A DNA stretch of 64,000 nt from Agelaius tricolor (GCA_023055355.1 JALJCS010000028.1:4278418-4342417), one strand, 5' to 3'; shown: positions 48,181 through 61,522, numbered from the stretch's first letter. Numbers and translations: made by a program. Notes: generated from the sequence alone by a model not told the origin.

Positions 48181-48412
48181 CCCACATGATGCTGCATCCT
48201 AACAGTGCTTATCGTTCACCTGGGGTAGTGGAATTTATCTCAGAACAAACAGTTCTCCTTTGATGGATACCTGTCTTGGCAGAAGGGCATCCTAGTGCAC
48301 TTCACACACAGCACTCAGCCAGCAATATGGCTATTCAGTCTCTCTGTCTTTCCCCCCATCCCAAGTGTCCTAGATTTTTGTCATTTACGTTGAAATCCAG
48401 CCATTCCTTGAC

Positions 48413-48830
48413 TGTGGTATTTTCTGGGTCCCCAGGATGAAGGAGGAATTGAGAATCTGACTCCATGTTCTTAGAAGGCTAATTTGTTATTTTATTATCT
48501 TATATTATATTAAAGAATATTATACTAAAGCTATACTAAAGAATAGAGAAAGGATACAGACAGAAGGCTACAAAGAATGGTAATGAAAACTCTGACTCCT
48601 TCCAGAGTCCCAACACAGCTGGACTGTGATTGGTCATTAAGTTAAAACAATTAACATGAAACCAATGAAACAACCACCTGTGGATAAACAATCTCCAAAC
48701 ACATTCCAAAGCAGCAAAACACAGGAGAAGCAATCAGATAATTATTATTTTCATTTTTCTCTGAGGATTCTCAGCTTCCCAGGAGAAGAATCCTGGGCAA
48801 GGGGATTTTTCAGAAAATATGACAGTGACA
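48413..48830 (-). mobile_element. Solo LTR family B copy 7
   Basis: TGTGGTATTTTCTGGG to AATATGACAGTGACA, 418 bp, reverse orientation, with a perfect 6-bp target duplication CTTGAC. It lies 230 bp from a family A LTR. Confidence 0.92.
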
Positions 48831-50154
48831 CTTGACATTACTGGAACCACAAGCATTGATCTCATTTGATACCCCTGCTTCTGTAGATAGAGACAGAACT
48901 TCCCTGCAAGACACAGCAATGTGTCCAGGCAAGACACAATAACAGAGGTGAAGGCACAGCTCATGTGTCATGTGGCAATAGATGAGTTACATTTCAATCT
49001 TTCATTTGGAAGTGACATATTCAGAGACTCCTGAGGGGACTTTCACAGCCTTTTTTGGGTTTTTTTACTGTTGTTCTGAGCTATGCAGCCAGTCAGTTTT
49101 ATTTTGATGCTTCCTAGCATTTTCTAGGTAATTTCATTTTGGCATTTAATGCTTTGCCTTGGGAAATCTTGAAGTGTGCTGCTGTAAGCAGTCAATAGCA
49201 CTCAGGACACGGTCAAGGCTGGATTGCACTCCTTTTGTGGCTTGTTTGAGAATGTCTGACAGTAACTTCAGCACTGCACAATTCTCACTGCTTGAACTGG
49301 AAATGAGACTGAAGGATGACTCATGCATTTCCACATCCAACTTCTGCAATGAACCTCTGACCCAGCTACCTTCTTAGAGGCCCCATCTTTTCTTTGAGAA
49401 GGAATAATGACAAGAAAGGAACTAACCTAGTAGGACATTGCAGCCTTACACTGCAGACAGCATACATTAGGCAAGGATGGGAGGGTTTGAGAAATGTCAT
49501 CCTGACCTCTGGGTTTTGTTATTTCATTTGCTAGACCTGGGGAGAAGGCTGCTGGTATGAACTGGACAGGAAATGGTTATAGCTGAACTGTGTGGGGTTG
49601 AATTGGTCACTTACCAACTTCCCTAGCTCTAAAACCAGATTTCTTTTGGAATAAGAAATGAAGAACTTGTTGTTTGTACCAGGTTTTTAGGCAAACAGTT
49701 CAGTCATCTAGTTCTAGGGAAAAATCCAGGGCCAAAGGAAGCAACTGAGTACCTGCCAGCCACCCTAGCTACCTGGTTCAACCCCTAAGACTGACCTTAA
49801 CCTGACTTAGCTGCTGGGTGACACAGCTGAGCACAGTTGGCACCTTAAAATAACCTTTTTATTGGTGTCTATCAACAGTTTCTTTGTCACTCCTTACTCT
49901 TTGCTCACACCACTGATAGATGCACAAAAACTCTCTTCCTGCAGAAAGCTGCTAAGTCCTTTGCACGCATTAGCTTTCCCAGACACTGATTACAATCAAA
50001 GTATAATGTCCAACCTTGTCTCACTACATTGCATGTGCAAGCAGATGGAAGAGTTTGGCTGGGTTTTTGCAGCCAACAAACTGATATTTGGCTGGGTGTT
50101 GGCAGCCAAGAAACTGATATGTGCATATTTTTAACTTAGTGGTGGCTTTTGAAA
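48831..50154. other. DRAXIN-AGTRAP intergenic region, part 2
   Basis: Mostly unassigned. It contains one possible orphan exon on the minus strand (49336-49146), treated as a finding. Confidence 0.35.
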
Positions 50155-50480
50155 CAAAATTACAGAATTGTTAGGGTTGGCAGGGGCCTCTGGAGATCAT
50201 CTAGTCCAGCTCCCTGCCACCCCCTCCCCCTGCCAAGGCAGGGTGACCTGGAGCAGGTGACCCAGGAATGTGCCCAGTTGGGTTTGGAACGTCTCCAGAG
50301 AGACTCCATGCCCTTCTAGGGCAGCCTGTCCCAGTGCTGTGCCACCCTCAATGTAAAGAAGTTCTTTCTCATGTTTAGCTGGAACCTCTGGTGTTTTAGT
50401 TCATGCCCACCGTCCTGTGACTGGGTACCACAGAGAAGAGTCTGGCACCATGCTCGTGGCACCCTCCTTTGAGGCACTGA
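50155..50480 (-). mobile_element. CR1 LINE 3' end
   Basis: Reverse-oriented CR1 3' end (TTACAGAATTGTTAGGGTTG, GGAGATCATCTAGTCCAGCT, CCAGTGCTGTGCCACCCTCA). The right boundary is approximate. Confidence 0.9.
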
Positions 50481-50645
50481 CAAGATCAGAAGCAGAGCAG
50501 TTCACGTCAGGCAGGCAGAGCAGCCGGGCTGCCTCCTCGGCTGGAACACCTCTAACCAGCTGCCACTCAGCAAACTCCAACATAGCTCCCCCCTGTATTT
50601 TTCTTCACAGAGAAAAGCAAGGCACAACTCTTCCCAAGAATATTT

Positions 50646-50985
50646 CTGGGTTTCACATTCTCTGAACCTCAGAGAAAGTAAAAACAACTCTTATCACTTG
50701 CTGTGCCTGTGTTTGTGCAAAAATAGAACGCAATATGGAGATTCTTCACCCAAAGTGATGGTGTTTTGTTTCCTTGGTCTATCAGGGTGTGTGTGTGTCA
50801 GGACTGTCGGCTGACAGTCACGAGATTGAGTGCAGTGGAGTGCTTGGCAGATTCAGTTTAGATGTAATGTAATATAGTATAAAATAATACTGTATAATAA
50901 AGTAATTAATTAGCCTTCTGATAAGCTGGAGTCAGATGCATCATTCTCTCCCCTCCTCGGGGGCTCCATGCAAATTCTGTACCTG
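50646..50985 (+). mobile_element. LTR family B copy 8, upstream of AGTRAP
   Basis: A diverged family B LTR (TTTCACATTCTCTGAACCTC, AGCCTTCTGATAAGCTGGAG, TCATTCTCTCCCC). It ends at about 50985, roughly 137 bp before the AGTRAP ATG and at the edge of the CpG island. Boundaries approximate. Confidence 0.8.
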
Positions 50986-51335
50986 GTGCTCCCCAGAGCC
51001 GCCGCGCACCGCCCGCCGTGTCCGGGCCGGGCCCGGGCGGGGCCGGGGGCGGTGTCCCGGCTCCTCCCGCCCCTCTCGGTCCCCGAGCCCGGCCCTTGCC
51101 GGCTGTCCCGGGGCTGCTGCCATGGAGCTGCCGGCCGTCAGCCTCAAGGTAGGGGCTTCCCCTGCCCCGGGGCTCGGGAGCGGGGCCGGGGGAGCGGGAG
51201 GGCGGCTGGGGGCGGCTGCGGCGGGCTGAGCCCCCCGGGCGCTCGGATCGGATGGGCCCGGCCCTCCCTGGACCCTGCTCCTCTCGCATGTTCTCCGGCC
51301 GCATGCCCGGTACAGATCCTGGCTGAGGCCCTGCT
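50985..51335 (+). promoter_or_regulatory. CpG island at AGTRAP first exon
   Basis: GC-rich, CG-dense sequence surrounds the AGTRAP ATG at 51122 and includes the 27-nt coding part of exon 1 and its GTAGGG donor. It begins directly after the end of an LTR near 50985, so the core promoter is confined to roughly 130 bp before the ATG unless LTR sequence takes part. Confidence 0.65.
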
Positions 51336-54300
51336 GGAGCTGCGGAGCCCTCCGAGGAGGAAAGACGGAGCCCTCCGAGGAGGAAAAACGGAGCCCTCCG
51401 AGGAGGAAAAACGGAGCCCTCTGAGGAGGAAACCCGAGCCCTCTGAGGAGGAAAAACGGAGCCCTCTGAGGAGGAAAAACTGAAGTTTCTGCTTTTTTTT
51501 TTTTTTTTTTTTTTTTAATCACGTGGGCAAAGGCTGCAGAAGTTCTGGAGTCCGTGAATGCGAGTCGGGGGGAGGTTTAGGTTGGCTGTCAGGAAAATGT
51601 TTTTGAGCAGGCTGCCCAGGGCAGTGGTCACAGCGCCGAGCCTATGTGAGTTCAAGGAGCATTAGGACAACGCTCTCAGGCACGGGATGGAATTCTTGGG
51701 GTGTCCTGTGCAGGGCCAGGAGTTGGTGATCCTGATGGGTCCCTTCCAACTCAGCGTATTCTATGATTCTTGGTTAAAACCACCAGGTGATGACTCCAAA
51801 GTTTGCCCCTGTTTCAGGGATATTGCTGAAGTGGCCAAGGACTGGGCAGAGACAGCAGCTGGCTATTAACTAGTGTCCATGGAGGTTCCTAGATCAGCTG
51901 ACCAGAGCTAAGCCAAGATAAACACTGCACAAGATCCTGAGGAGACAAAGCTTTTGCTTGTCAGGCAAAGTGTCTTAGAAGAATAAACCTACTTACTTGA
52001 GGCTTATCATCTGATACATAACTGCAATTGCTTCTCTGCTGGATAGGGCAGGCTCCACTTGTGGGCACTTTGGAAATTTCAGTGAATACCTGATAACCAC
52101 AGAAAGGAAATATAAGAGACTTAAGCAGTAACATAGCATTTTTCACTTTTGGAAGAAGCACTTCCTTGCTTCTGGCCAGTAGATGTTAAAATCATACTTT
52201 GTTTGCTTTTGATGTTGATGCTTGATTCTGATGTCTTCTTTGCTACCTGATATGTGACACTGTTTTGTTTTGTCTTTCACATTTTGAGAGCCCTGAGATT
52301 TCTAGGTGTTCGTGTCCTTTCCCAGCTTCACTACTTTGTGATTTTATTTAATACAGCATGGTTCAGGTGCTATCTTTGGTTAAAGCTTTGTCCAGAGACT
52401 GAAAGCATCACAGATCACATCAGGGCTTTTTTTGCTGATTTGTTAAGCTGTGAGAGTGGCCTTGGACCAGGCTGCCTATGGGTTGGATGGGAGAACAGTA
52501 TTATCTCACTACCATTATTAATTCAGCTTTGTACAGGGCAGCTTTCATGTGGCTGTATTAAAGAAAAGATTGGTGTTCCTATAATGATGAATACCTCTCT
52601 TACTAGTTCACCAAGAAAAGCAACTTCCCTCATTAGAGGCAAGTAAGCAAATGGATTTTTCAAGGCCCAGCTTGTGGATTATATTACATTCTGGAAACTA
52701 GCTGATACTTTGCTCTGACAAGTTTGGACTACTGTGTGATTCCCAGGGCACTAGGAAGATTAAAAGATCTTGCCTTCTGCTTTGTTTTTTAACTTGGTTT
52801 GATCATTTTTTCCCATGCTAAAACAACACTAAAAACTAAGGACACTTAATTAAAAAGTTTGCCAACACAAAATACATGTTCTACTGTGGGAAATAGAGAT
52901 AGGGGAGCTGAAAAACACTGACTTTTCAATTAATGAGTCACAAAGACAACAAAACTAAAATGTTGCCTTTCTTCCTTGTTTCAGGCAACCATTCCCCAAT
53001 TCTCTTGCAGATAAGTTTGAGTTTGTCCTGGGCAAACTGTTTTCAGCATTAAGAAATTCCTTGTTGTCAAGTCTGCTACTTCTGCTCTGAGCTGCAAAGA
53101 CAGGAATTGGGAGTGAATGGTTCTACCTACACTTTATTCTGTTCCTGAGTTAGGGCCTGTTTCCCTATAAAATACCACAAAAGTGGGGAAGACTCTTACT
53201 CAGAAGGGGCCTGGAAATAACACACACTGCTGGGATTCATTGGCATGATCTGCTTACTGGTTCTGTGAGATTCCAAAGATGAGCCTTGTGATAGAAGTGG
53301 TTCCAAGAAAGCTGCATGACTGGGCTGTGTTTGTGCCAGAATGGAGCAGTGTCTTAGCCTTGGGGTAGCTCTTTAAGCTGCTTGCAGAGCTGTAAAATGA
53401 AGGTAGCAGGCTTTGCCCTGGAGTGGGTGGGGAACGTGCTCATTGAACAGGATCTGCTGGCTGGGTTCTAACAGCCCTGCTCAGCAAAGCACGGGGGAAG
53501 CAGCACAGCCGTGCTTGTGCCATGACAGCTTGACACCTGTGATTACTGAAATAATCATGCAGAGCCTCAAAATACAACGTTTGACTTTGATCAAGCCTGG
53601 ACAATGCCCTACAATTCATGTGCCTGGAAACACACATTTTGTGCTTAGGCATTTTTTAAATGCTAAGTCACAGAATCAAGGAATAATAGAGATGTCTGTA
53701 TGCCATGTGATTAAACCTCCTACTCAAAAGCAAGGCAAACTGCAAAGTTAGATCAAATAGCTCAACTCAAAAATCAGCTGAGTTTTAAAATAAGAACAGA
53801 GCCTTGTCAGCCCCATTGGATAGCCTGTCCCACTGCTTAAACACTCTCATTATTGTCACTGTTAAAATAATGAGGAGCATCCTCACAGGTGGCCACTCAG
53901 ATTCATATTTTGGTTGTGTGTGTTCTCAGGTGAATGTCACTCATAGAGTAGGTGAGCTCGCTGGAAAATAGAAATTTAGATACAACAAGAAAATAATTGT
54001 AATTTGGAACTGTTTCATTTTTAACTTGGTCCAAATTCAATCTTGTGCTAAGCTCTGTGCTGAAGCATGTTTAAAGGAGTTCCTATTCCACAGAGTTTCC
54101 CATCTAATGAGACCCTGGCAGACCTAGGCTCTTTTTAAGCTTGGCAATTAGTTCCATCACATGCTGGGATTTGCAAAGGAGGCAGGAATTCTCCTCAGCT
54201 CTCCCCAGTTTCCAATGGGGTGCTTTTAATTACATGGCCATCCTTTTTCCCAGAAGAGATGGAGACAAAGGACCCACCTTTCTTATTTTCTGCTCTCACC

Positions 54301-57300
54301 ACTAGTTCATCAATAACTTTGGAGCTGTTTTCTCAGAAGAAGAAATGTATGTCTGTCTTAGCTACAGACTTAAGTCCTTGGATAGATGGAAACATTTTAA
54401 ATTCTTCTGCTGTTTTATCAGGAGACTGCCTGCAAATTAACTAATCTCACATAGTAACTTGTAGGTTTTTATTAACACTATATTTTCTATGTTGAAGCAC
54501 ACCAACACCACCAGCCAATTCCATATTGCACTGAAGAACTGTCAGGTAAATTGGACTAATAACTAATAAGGGAATATCTTGGTTTTATTTCAGCAGTCAT
54601 TCATAGTGTCAGCCCTAGCTTACCTGACTTCTAAACATACTTCATAATTTAGTAACTGCAATATTGATCTAGACAGCTTTAAAAAAACCCACCCTGCCTA
54701 ATTATGTTAACTGGTGAGCTTTGAGGGGTCTGGAGGGTATGGAACATGCAATTAAATACTACCTAATTAAGAATTTTCCTGATGTTGTGATAGTCTCTTG
54801 AGTAAACGCTATTTGCATGTCTCCATTCTCATATCCAGGAATATCTTGTATTTTACTGATTAGCAGTTTTTCCAGTGTGTCTGTGGTACAATTTGGGAGA
54901 AGGAGAAGCACGAGGGGTGGTGAAGCATTTTGTAAGCTTTCATGAACAATTTAAAAAATTAATTAGTAAAAATCTGTCTGAGCAGTGTTGGAAGTTACAG
55001 CAAAGTGTGGTGAGTGCTCAGCAGCTGTGATGGGGCAGTGCAGTGAAGGAAGAGCAGGAAAATCATTTGCATTGTGGTGTCCTGGCAGAGCAGCGTGAGC
55101 CCAGCAGCTGGGCCAGCCCTGTGCTTTCCTGACTGTGCCTCACTTATGTCACAGCTTCACAGCTTCACTCTCTCCTCCAGCAACTAGTTTTGTTTTCAGT
55201 TTGAGCATAGAGAGATGTTTTAAGTCAAGGAATTTAGCAGGGTGTCAGTAGATCTTAATTTTTTTTTTGTGTCTCAATGCTCCTATCTGCATACAGCTTT
55301 CCTGTGTCCACTCAGTAACTTAGGCTTTTGCTGTGTACTCATGTCCCAGTTTTCTCTTTTTTTTTTTTTTTCCTTTGGGATGGGGGAGTGTGCTTCAGTG
55401 TGCTTCAGAGGGGTTTTGGTAATGTAGGTTTGGTTTTTTTAATACCAAAGTCAGCAGAAATGCCAATTTGGAGCCTTTCTCACAGCTAGGAAAAAATGAA
55501 AGTGCACCTGTATCCCATGGATCCTCTGATATGTCCAGGCTTCAGCCTTTCTTTAGTGAGGCTGTTAGTAGAGCCTGTCTTCCAAATTCTTGCTTTCACA
55601 AATGTTTAGAGAGTAAATATGAGTGATCTCCCTTTGCTGGAGTGACCAGCAGGCTGTAGATGTAGAAAAAGCCTGAAGTGATATATTTTTGTTCCCATTT
55701 GCTCTCTGAATAAACATGTAGGGTATATTTCCTTGGTTACAAAAATGGCAAGTGGTGGTGAAGAGAATCCTTGTACCACTTATTACAGTACAATCCCTTT
55801 TTCATGGATTTGTCCCATTAAGCACAAGGACCAGGATCACTAAGGACACCTGCAAAGTACAGAATTTGTGACAGCATTATCTTCCTGCTACTCAGGGCAC
55901 TGCTGGCAGTTGGACCTAGTGGCTTCACTGGGAGTGAAAAGCTGTGTGCTCTGGCAGGATCAGGGTCCCAGAGTCCTGGAAGAAGCCTTCAGGTCTGTTA
56001 ATACTGCAGTGAGATTGGACCACTGCTCTGAACAGACTGGAAGGAGGCAAAAGAATGATTTGCTGAGGACTGGAGGGAAATTCTGGGAGCTGCAGGCATG
56101 GCTGTCTCTGGGCTTTTTGGTGATGGGATGCCAGATTGGTCATGTATAAACTGTGCTAGCACAGTGTTAATAAGATTGCCTGGCTTTCTGTGCAAACTCT
56201 TCTGGAGTTCCAAAATTAATGACTCACTTAGAAAAGGCTGAGTGGTCCCTGAATCAGATGTTGACAGAGATGACAAGAAGGGTGAATGACTACAGTGTAG
56301 CACCACAGGACATACTCAGCAACAGATGTGGAGAAAAATAGCTTTGTCTTCACTGTCCCAATTGCTTCACCATCTTTCTGCACTGGTTCATGGGTCCAAG
56401 CCACTCTTCCACCCATCCCTTGGGAACAAGATGGTGCCATTGATCCTCCCAGAGTTCTCCCAACATGCTAACCTGTCTTCCTGTTTGTTGTTTTTTTTCC
56501 ATAGGCCATCATTCTGGTACATTGGCTGCTCACAGTGTGGTGAGTGATTAGTGTCTGGCCTGGGGGAGAAGAGGGTATTCCTTCAAACTAGGAATGGGAT
56601 GTTCCCTGGGAATCAGCACTCCCAGTTTGTGCCTGTTTGCAAGAAAATCCTACATCTAAGAGTGAGGTGTTTGTATGGGAACAGGGATGAAACCAAACTG
56701 TTGCAGGCTGATTGTGAATGTGAACTGGTTTTTTTTGTCTCATTTGGCAGGGGATGCATGAACTACATGTTGCCACTCTCCTATGCCTGGGGAAATTTCA
56801 GTGTCCTTGCAGTGGGGATCTGGGCCATTGTGCAGCGAGATTCCCTTGATGCCATAACCATGGTGAGTGTAAGAGTGCTGGTCTCCCCCAGGCTGCTCAG
56901 GAAGAGGGTGGAGGGCAGAGTCTTTGAGCTAGTGATGATTTTCAGCTGCTCCCAATACAGAAGCTCCCTGTTTGGGTGGGTTTGTTTTTGGTTTTTTTTT
57001 TAAGAGTTCATAAATCTATGAACTCTGTAAACCATGGTGAAAAGCATTCACTGTCAATTATTTTTCTTCTCAGGGATGAGACATACTTGATTCTTCCTTT
57101 TTTTCACAACCTGCTGTTGTGAATTGTAATGCCAGATGAGGACTCAAAGTGTTTCATATGCTTCAGTTGGAGGGGCTCTGTAAAACCCTTTTCTGAACAT
57201 TGAATAGATTAGCAAAAAAAAAAAATAAACAATTCTAGAATATATTATGAGAAGATATCTGACAGGAAAAGGCATGAAATACAAGATCATTTATCTAGGA

Positions 57301-59743
57301 GCATCTGTCTGCCTGGGGCAGTGCCAAGAGTGCTGTGTGATACTGGGGTGAAGGATGATTGTGCAACACAGACCTTGCAGGAAACAGATACTGACTTTAC
57401 TGTCGGTGGTTAAACCCTTGTTCTGTTCATGTCCCATTCTCTGTCCTTGTTTCCAGTTCTTGACTGGCCTGCTGCTCACAGTCCTCACAGACATCATTCA
57501 CATCTCTATCTTCTACCCTTCCAACGACTACCTCAGTGATGCCAAGCGTTTCAGCGTGGGCATGGCCATCTTCAGCCTCCTCCTCAAGCCCGTGTCCTGC
57601 TACTTGGTGTATCGGATGTATCGGGAGCGTGGAGGAGAGTACACCTTGAACATAGGTAGGAGCTTCCTCTGCTTCCATGTCAGTGTGGGCCACCCCCTCA
57701 GGACTGCCCTGCACTTTGGACCCTTCAGCTGAGCTCTGTGCACTGGGTTCTGCTCTTCATTCCAGGCAGACACAGACAGGGTGCTTGCTCTGTCTCGCTC
57801 ATGTTTGTTATCCCATTTTGTTATTCTGGTGTGTCTTTGGCCTTAAATTTATATTCTTCCTCTCTCCCCTTGCAGAACTGAAGATTTTGACATTTTGACA
57901 TCCCAACACCATTTTGCCCACAATGGTGTTGAGAGGCTTTTCCTCTCTTCCTCCTCCTGCATTTGTGTGTTTGTTGGGAACTCTTGGGTGTCCTTTCTTT
58001 GTCAACCCTTTTTTTTCCTTCAGGGGGAGAGTAGAGGCAGTATTTCCTCTGGCTGGATTATGAACAAGAGGGAAATAAATCTGGATTTCTAACTCCATGT
58101 GGGCCTCACATGTCCTATTTACCTTGATTGCTTTGGACTTTGTTCCTCACATGGAAATTGGGACTAATGTCTACCTGATGGGAGTTAGCTTAGAGACATT
58201 TAATTTTCCCCTGGTTGTATTTGAAAAGGATAATGTGGAAGATTTGTCAGAGAGGATGGGCTGTGACTAGATGTTCTGGGTTTTGGTCAGCTTTGCCAAG
58301 CATTCCTGGTAGTAATTCATGCCTGGGCAGCTGCCAGGGATTGATTGTTTGCCAGGGATTGTTGTTTGAATTCATGCTGGCAAAACCTGCAGCCTGTCAC
58401 AGTTCTGTTTGTCATCCTGAGAAGGCTGTGCAGGAAAAAAGATGGTGTACCTGCATCACAGTGTCTGGAAGCTTTGGTGGTAGCAAAGCTCACACTCCTG
58501 TGAAAAGAGGTGGAAACCTGCAGGGGAGGAGAAGCCATGGAAAGAAACCATGGCTTAGGGCACTGTGTGGTATTTGCAGCTCTCTGCTACTGGAGTGTGG
58601 ATGTCATCTCTGCCAGCACCTGCAGTGCCTTTTTTGTGTCAGTTTTTATTAGCTGCTCATGTGCTTGTCATTGGGATTCAATATCTGTATAGAAAGTATT
58701 GGTATCATTGAGGAGTTCATCTCTTGCACTTCTTTTCAACCACACTGTGCCAAACTGAGAGTCTCCTCTCAGGCACAGGTGGGAATTAAGACACTTTGTA
58801 GTTTCATATCCTCTCCTGAACTGTCTTTCTTACAAGATTTTCAGTACTGTGTGTTGCTTTGTGATGAATGTGCTTGACAAATTTCCTCTTATTTTCCTGC
58901 TATCTGGCATTTTCTTTTGAACCCACCAGTGTTGAAATTTTCCTGGCCTTTTCTGTCTTGCTTTCCTTCTACACTAAGTCCCTCCTTGTTGCCTGGGAGC
59001 ATCCTTGCTGCTTAGAACAAATCCCTCATAGTCTGGTGGCTATGTGTGATTCAAGTTGCCTTCTCCCCATGGCAAATGCCCATAGGCAAAGAGCTGTCCA
59101 TGGATATTCTCTGCCTCCTCTTTCCCTGCTCATCCCCTGGACAGTAACATGATTTTGCACAGACAAATTGTTCATGGTGCAGTTAGGAGCACTGCTGGAC
59201 TCAAATTTGGTACCACACTTGAGGCATAGCTGCATTGTTGGGAAGAGTGGTTCATGGATGTATCATTCCTTTAAATCTATGCTGTCAGCTAGCCACAGTT
59301 CCTGCAGCTTCTGGCTCTGTCTGTTCATTTTTCCCTGAGTTCTCATGCACTTTATCTTGCTGAAATGCAGCTACAGGAACCTGTTGTGCTGCTATGGGGT
59401 ATTGTGGGTCTTGCTTTCCACACAGCCCTGTGGCTGCTGAGAGAGTGGTTCTCAAGGAAAGAACAGGCATGTTGGAAGGATGACTTTCCTTACCTCCTGG
59501 TTAGTGAGGATCACAGACCACAGGTGCTGGGGGAGCTGGTAAAATGTGTGCTCCTGAGCTGTTAGTTTCTTCTAGAGCATTCAGTTCTTGTGCTTTTGCC
59601 TTTGTGCCAAGCTTGTTCTCTTCCATCTGCATTCAGGTGTCACCAGTGCAGGCCGGGACAGCAGCAGCTACGAGCCCATTGATCAGCCAGAGGCTCCTCC
59701 ACAGTGGCCTTCCTCAAGCAAGGCAGCCCAGCCACCCTACTGA
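51122..59743 (+). CDS. AGTRAP: AGTRAP, angiotensin II type-1 receptor-associated protein
   Basis: Five coding exons: 51122-51148, 56505-56539, 56751-56862, 57457-57655, 59637-59743; 480 nt encode 159 aa, the same length as human AGTRAP. The first exon codes only nine residues (MELPAVSLK). Hydrophobic segments are visible at about residues 10-30 (AIILVHWLLTVWGC), 34-52 (YAWGNFSVLAVGIWAIV), 59-80 (FLTGLLLTVLTDIIHISIFYP) and 88-110 (FSVGMAIFSLLLKPVSCYLVY), followed by YRMYRERGGE and a hydrophilic tail rich in serine and proline. The mammalian protein binds the AT1 receptor C-tail, promotes its internalisation and dampens angiotensin II signalling from Golgi, endosome and plasma membranes. The start codon sits in a CpG island. 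Intron 1 (5.4 kb) carries a 23-bp minisatellite, a long T run and a CR1 fragment. All splice sites are GT-AG. Confidence 0.97.
51343..51481. repeat. 23-bp minisatellite in AGTRAP intron 1
   Basis: Six copies of a 23-bp unit (GGAGCCCTCCGAGGAGGAAA then AAC), with a C-to-T change in the later copies. A run of more than 20 T follows at about 51493-51517. It yields spurious Glu/Pro/Arg-rich frames on both strands. Confidence 0.95.
51560..51771 (+). mobile_element. CR1 LINE fragment in AGTRAP intron 1
   Basis: Plus-oriented CR1 3' end (GTTGGCTGTCAGGAAAATGT, GCAGGCTGCCCAGGGCAGTG, CTTCCAACTCAGCGTATTCT), ending ATGATTCT at about 51770. Confidence 0.88.
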
Positions 59744-60674
59744 GGCACCCTGCAGCCAGCAGAGACACTGCCCTTGCCCAGCCAAGCCTTCCTCTTCCCA
59801 CTGAGCAGCACCTGCTACTGGGAAAATAAGAGAAGATCTGATGTTTCTTTTGCCTACCTAAAGGTTAGGCAGATGGGTGCTGCAGTAAGTCCAGGAGATC
59901 TTGGAGGTGTCATGTTCAGCACTGTGTAATCCCAGTGCTCTCCTTTCTTCCCTCCCCCTAAATCCCTCCTCTGTACCTGTGACTGCATGCACCTTCTGCA
60001 TCTTCCATTGTGCTTCCTCTTCTTTATAAGAGAAGCACTCAAAGTTCTCCTGGACAAGCAATCTTTAAAAGGCTTATGGACTGCCTAAAACAATACAGTG
60101 TAGCCTGATTTTATGCAGATGTATTTCCAGGAAACACCTGGGAGTTCCCAAGAGCTTTTTTTGATGGCATTATTTAACTTTTTGTGCTCCCAGTATCTGG
60201 TATTGGGTTTTATTAACTGATGCTTTTATGCAAGTTGAATGTCCTTCAGGATACTTAAAAATGACTGTTGAATGTAGATTACAAATCCTTTGTGCCTTGA
60301 AATATCCTTTTGCCTTCAGCTGCTTGTCTTAACAGAACTTGAAATGTTACATTTTTCTAAGAAAACTATAAAATGAACACAGATTTTCTGTGTTAGAAAA
60401 AGTTACACTGGTCGCTTATGTCTCATTTGAAAATGTGGCTTTTCCTGAGGGCTTGGGACTGTAGCCAGGCAATCTGGGAGGGTCATTATGGGGGAAGGTC
60501 TACAGGGCTCTGATGGCTTTTAGCCTAAGCTTTACTCTGAGAAATAGAAAATACTGCATATAATTGTGGGTGGGAAGATGGGCTAGTAAAATGATTGGGG
60601 AAAGATGGACTTATTTACACTGTAGGTGTGAGTTCCATTGGGTGTGACAAACTATAGGCTCTGTTGTTATGCAC

Positions 60675-60680
60675 AATAAA
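60675..60680 (+). promoter_or_regulatory. Candidate polyadenylation signal of AGTRAP
   Basis: AATAAA followed by a T/G-rich stretch, 932 bp after the AGTRAP stop codon. No earlier canonical hexamer was noticed in the 3' flank, which suggests a 3'UTR of about 0.95 kb. Confidence 0.6.
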
Positions 60681-61520
60681 TCTGTCCTGCTGTGGCTTTC
60701 AGGTAAGATTCTAAAAAAAGAAAACCAAGCAAACAAAACCCCAGAAGCAAACAACCACATTTCAACAGGATTCATTTACAGAAGAAAATGAGTATGTTAA
60801 CTTTGGGAGAATTCTAGTGCTAGGATAGGTATTTTTCTGAAGCAAGTTCATTGGCAAAGTTTATATCTGTTATTTTACAACTGCATTTCCCCTGACAAGA
60901 CCTTCTGCTGTGTTGATTCTTTAGTAACCAAGACCTCTGTTGACTTTGCTGTAACCTCCAGAAACGTGCCATTTGTATTTTTAAAACCAAGCAGATTTCT
61001 CCTAACTTCCATCACTTCAAATGTAAGCAGATGCTTCCTCTACTCTGCTGCACAAGCACGACATTGACCTCTTGATCTACCTGAACCAAACACATGGTAA
61101 ATGCCATAAAAGTGTTATACATTCTTTTTTCTGGCTTTACATATAATAGGGCACAAGACTAGGAATTGTCTGTTCATGTGATTAGATGGCAAAGAAGGAA
61201 AGAGTAGGCAGAAATAGCTGGGGCTTGTGGAGTTCCAGAGTCTTTATGCAAATGGGTTTTTTCAGCTCTTCAGAACTGTACAGTGACAGCACAGAGCCCT
61301 GAATAAGACATTTAAATGCTTTTTTTACCTCGATCCATGGACCAAAGACTGAAAATCAGGCATTTAATGCTGTGGGGTTTGGGTGTTGGCACAGTCAGTT
61401 ATATTTAGGGAGGCCTTCCCAGATGTTACACATTGGAAATACCCATCTAGCTGACCTGCCATGGGTTTTTCTGTGGGAAATTTGGTACATTTGGGAGCTC
61501 CAAGAAGCAGAGCAAGGCAC
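60681..61520. other. Unassigned sequence downstream of AGTRAP
   Basis: No gene or repeat recognised. The human neighbour C1orf167 was not detected, but it evolves fast and could be missed by eye. Confidence 0.35.
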
Positions 61521-61522
61521 AA

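Noticed and set aside
50941..51522. 193-codon minus-strand frame with FPPQRAPFFLL repeats
   Set aside because: It reads the 23-bp minisatellite and the antisense of the AGTRAP CpG island.
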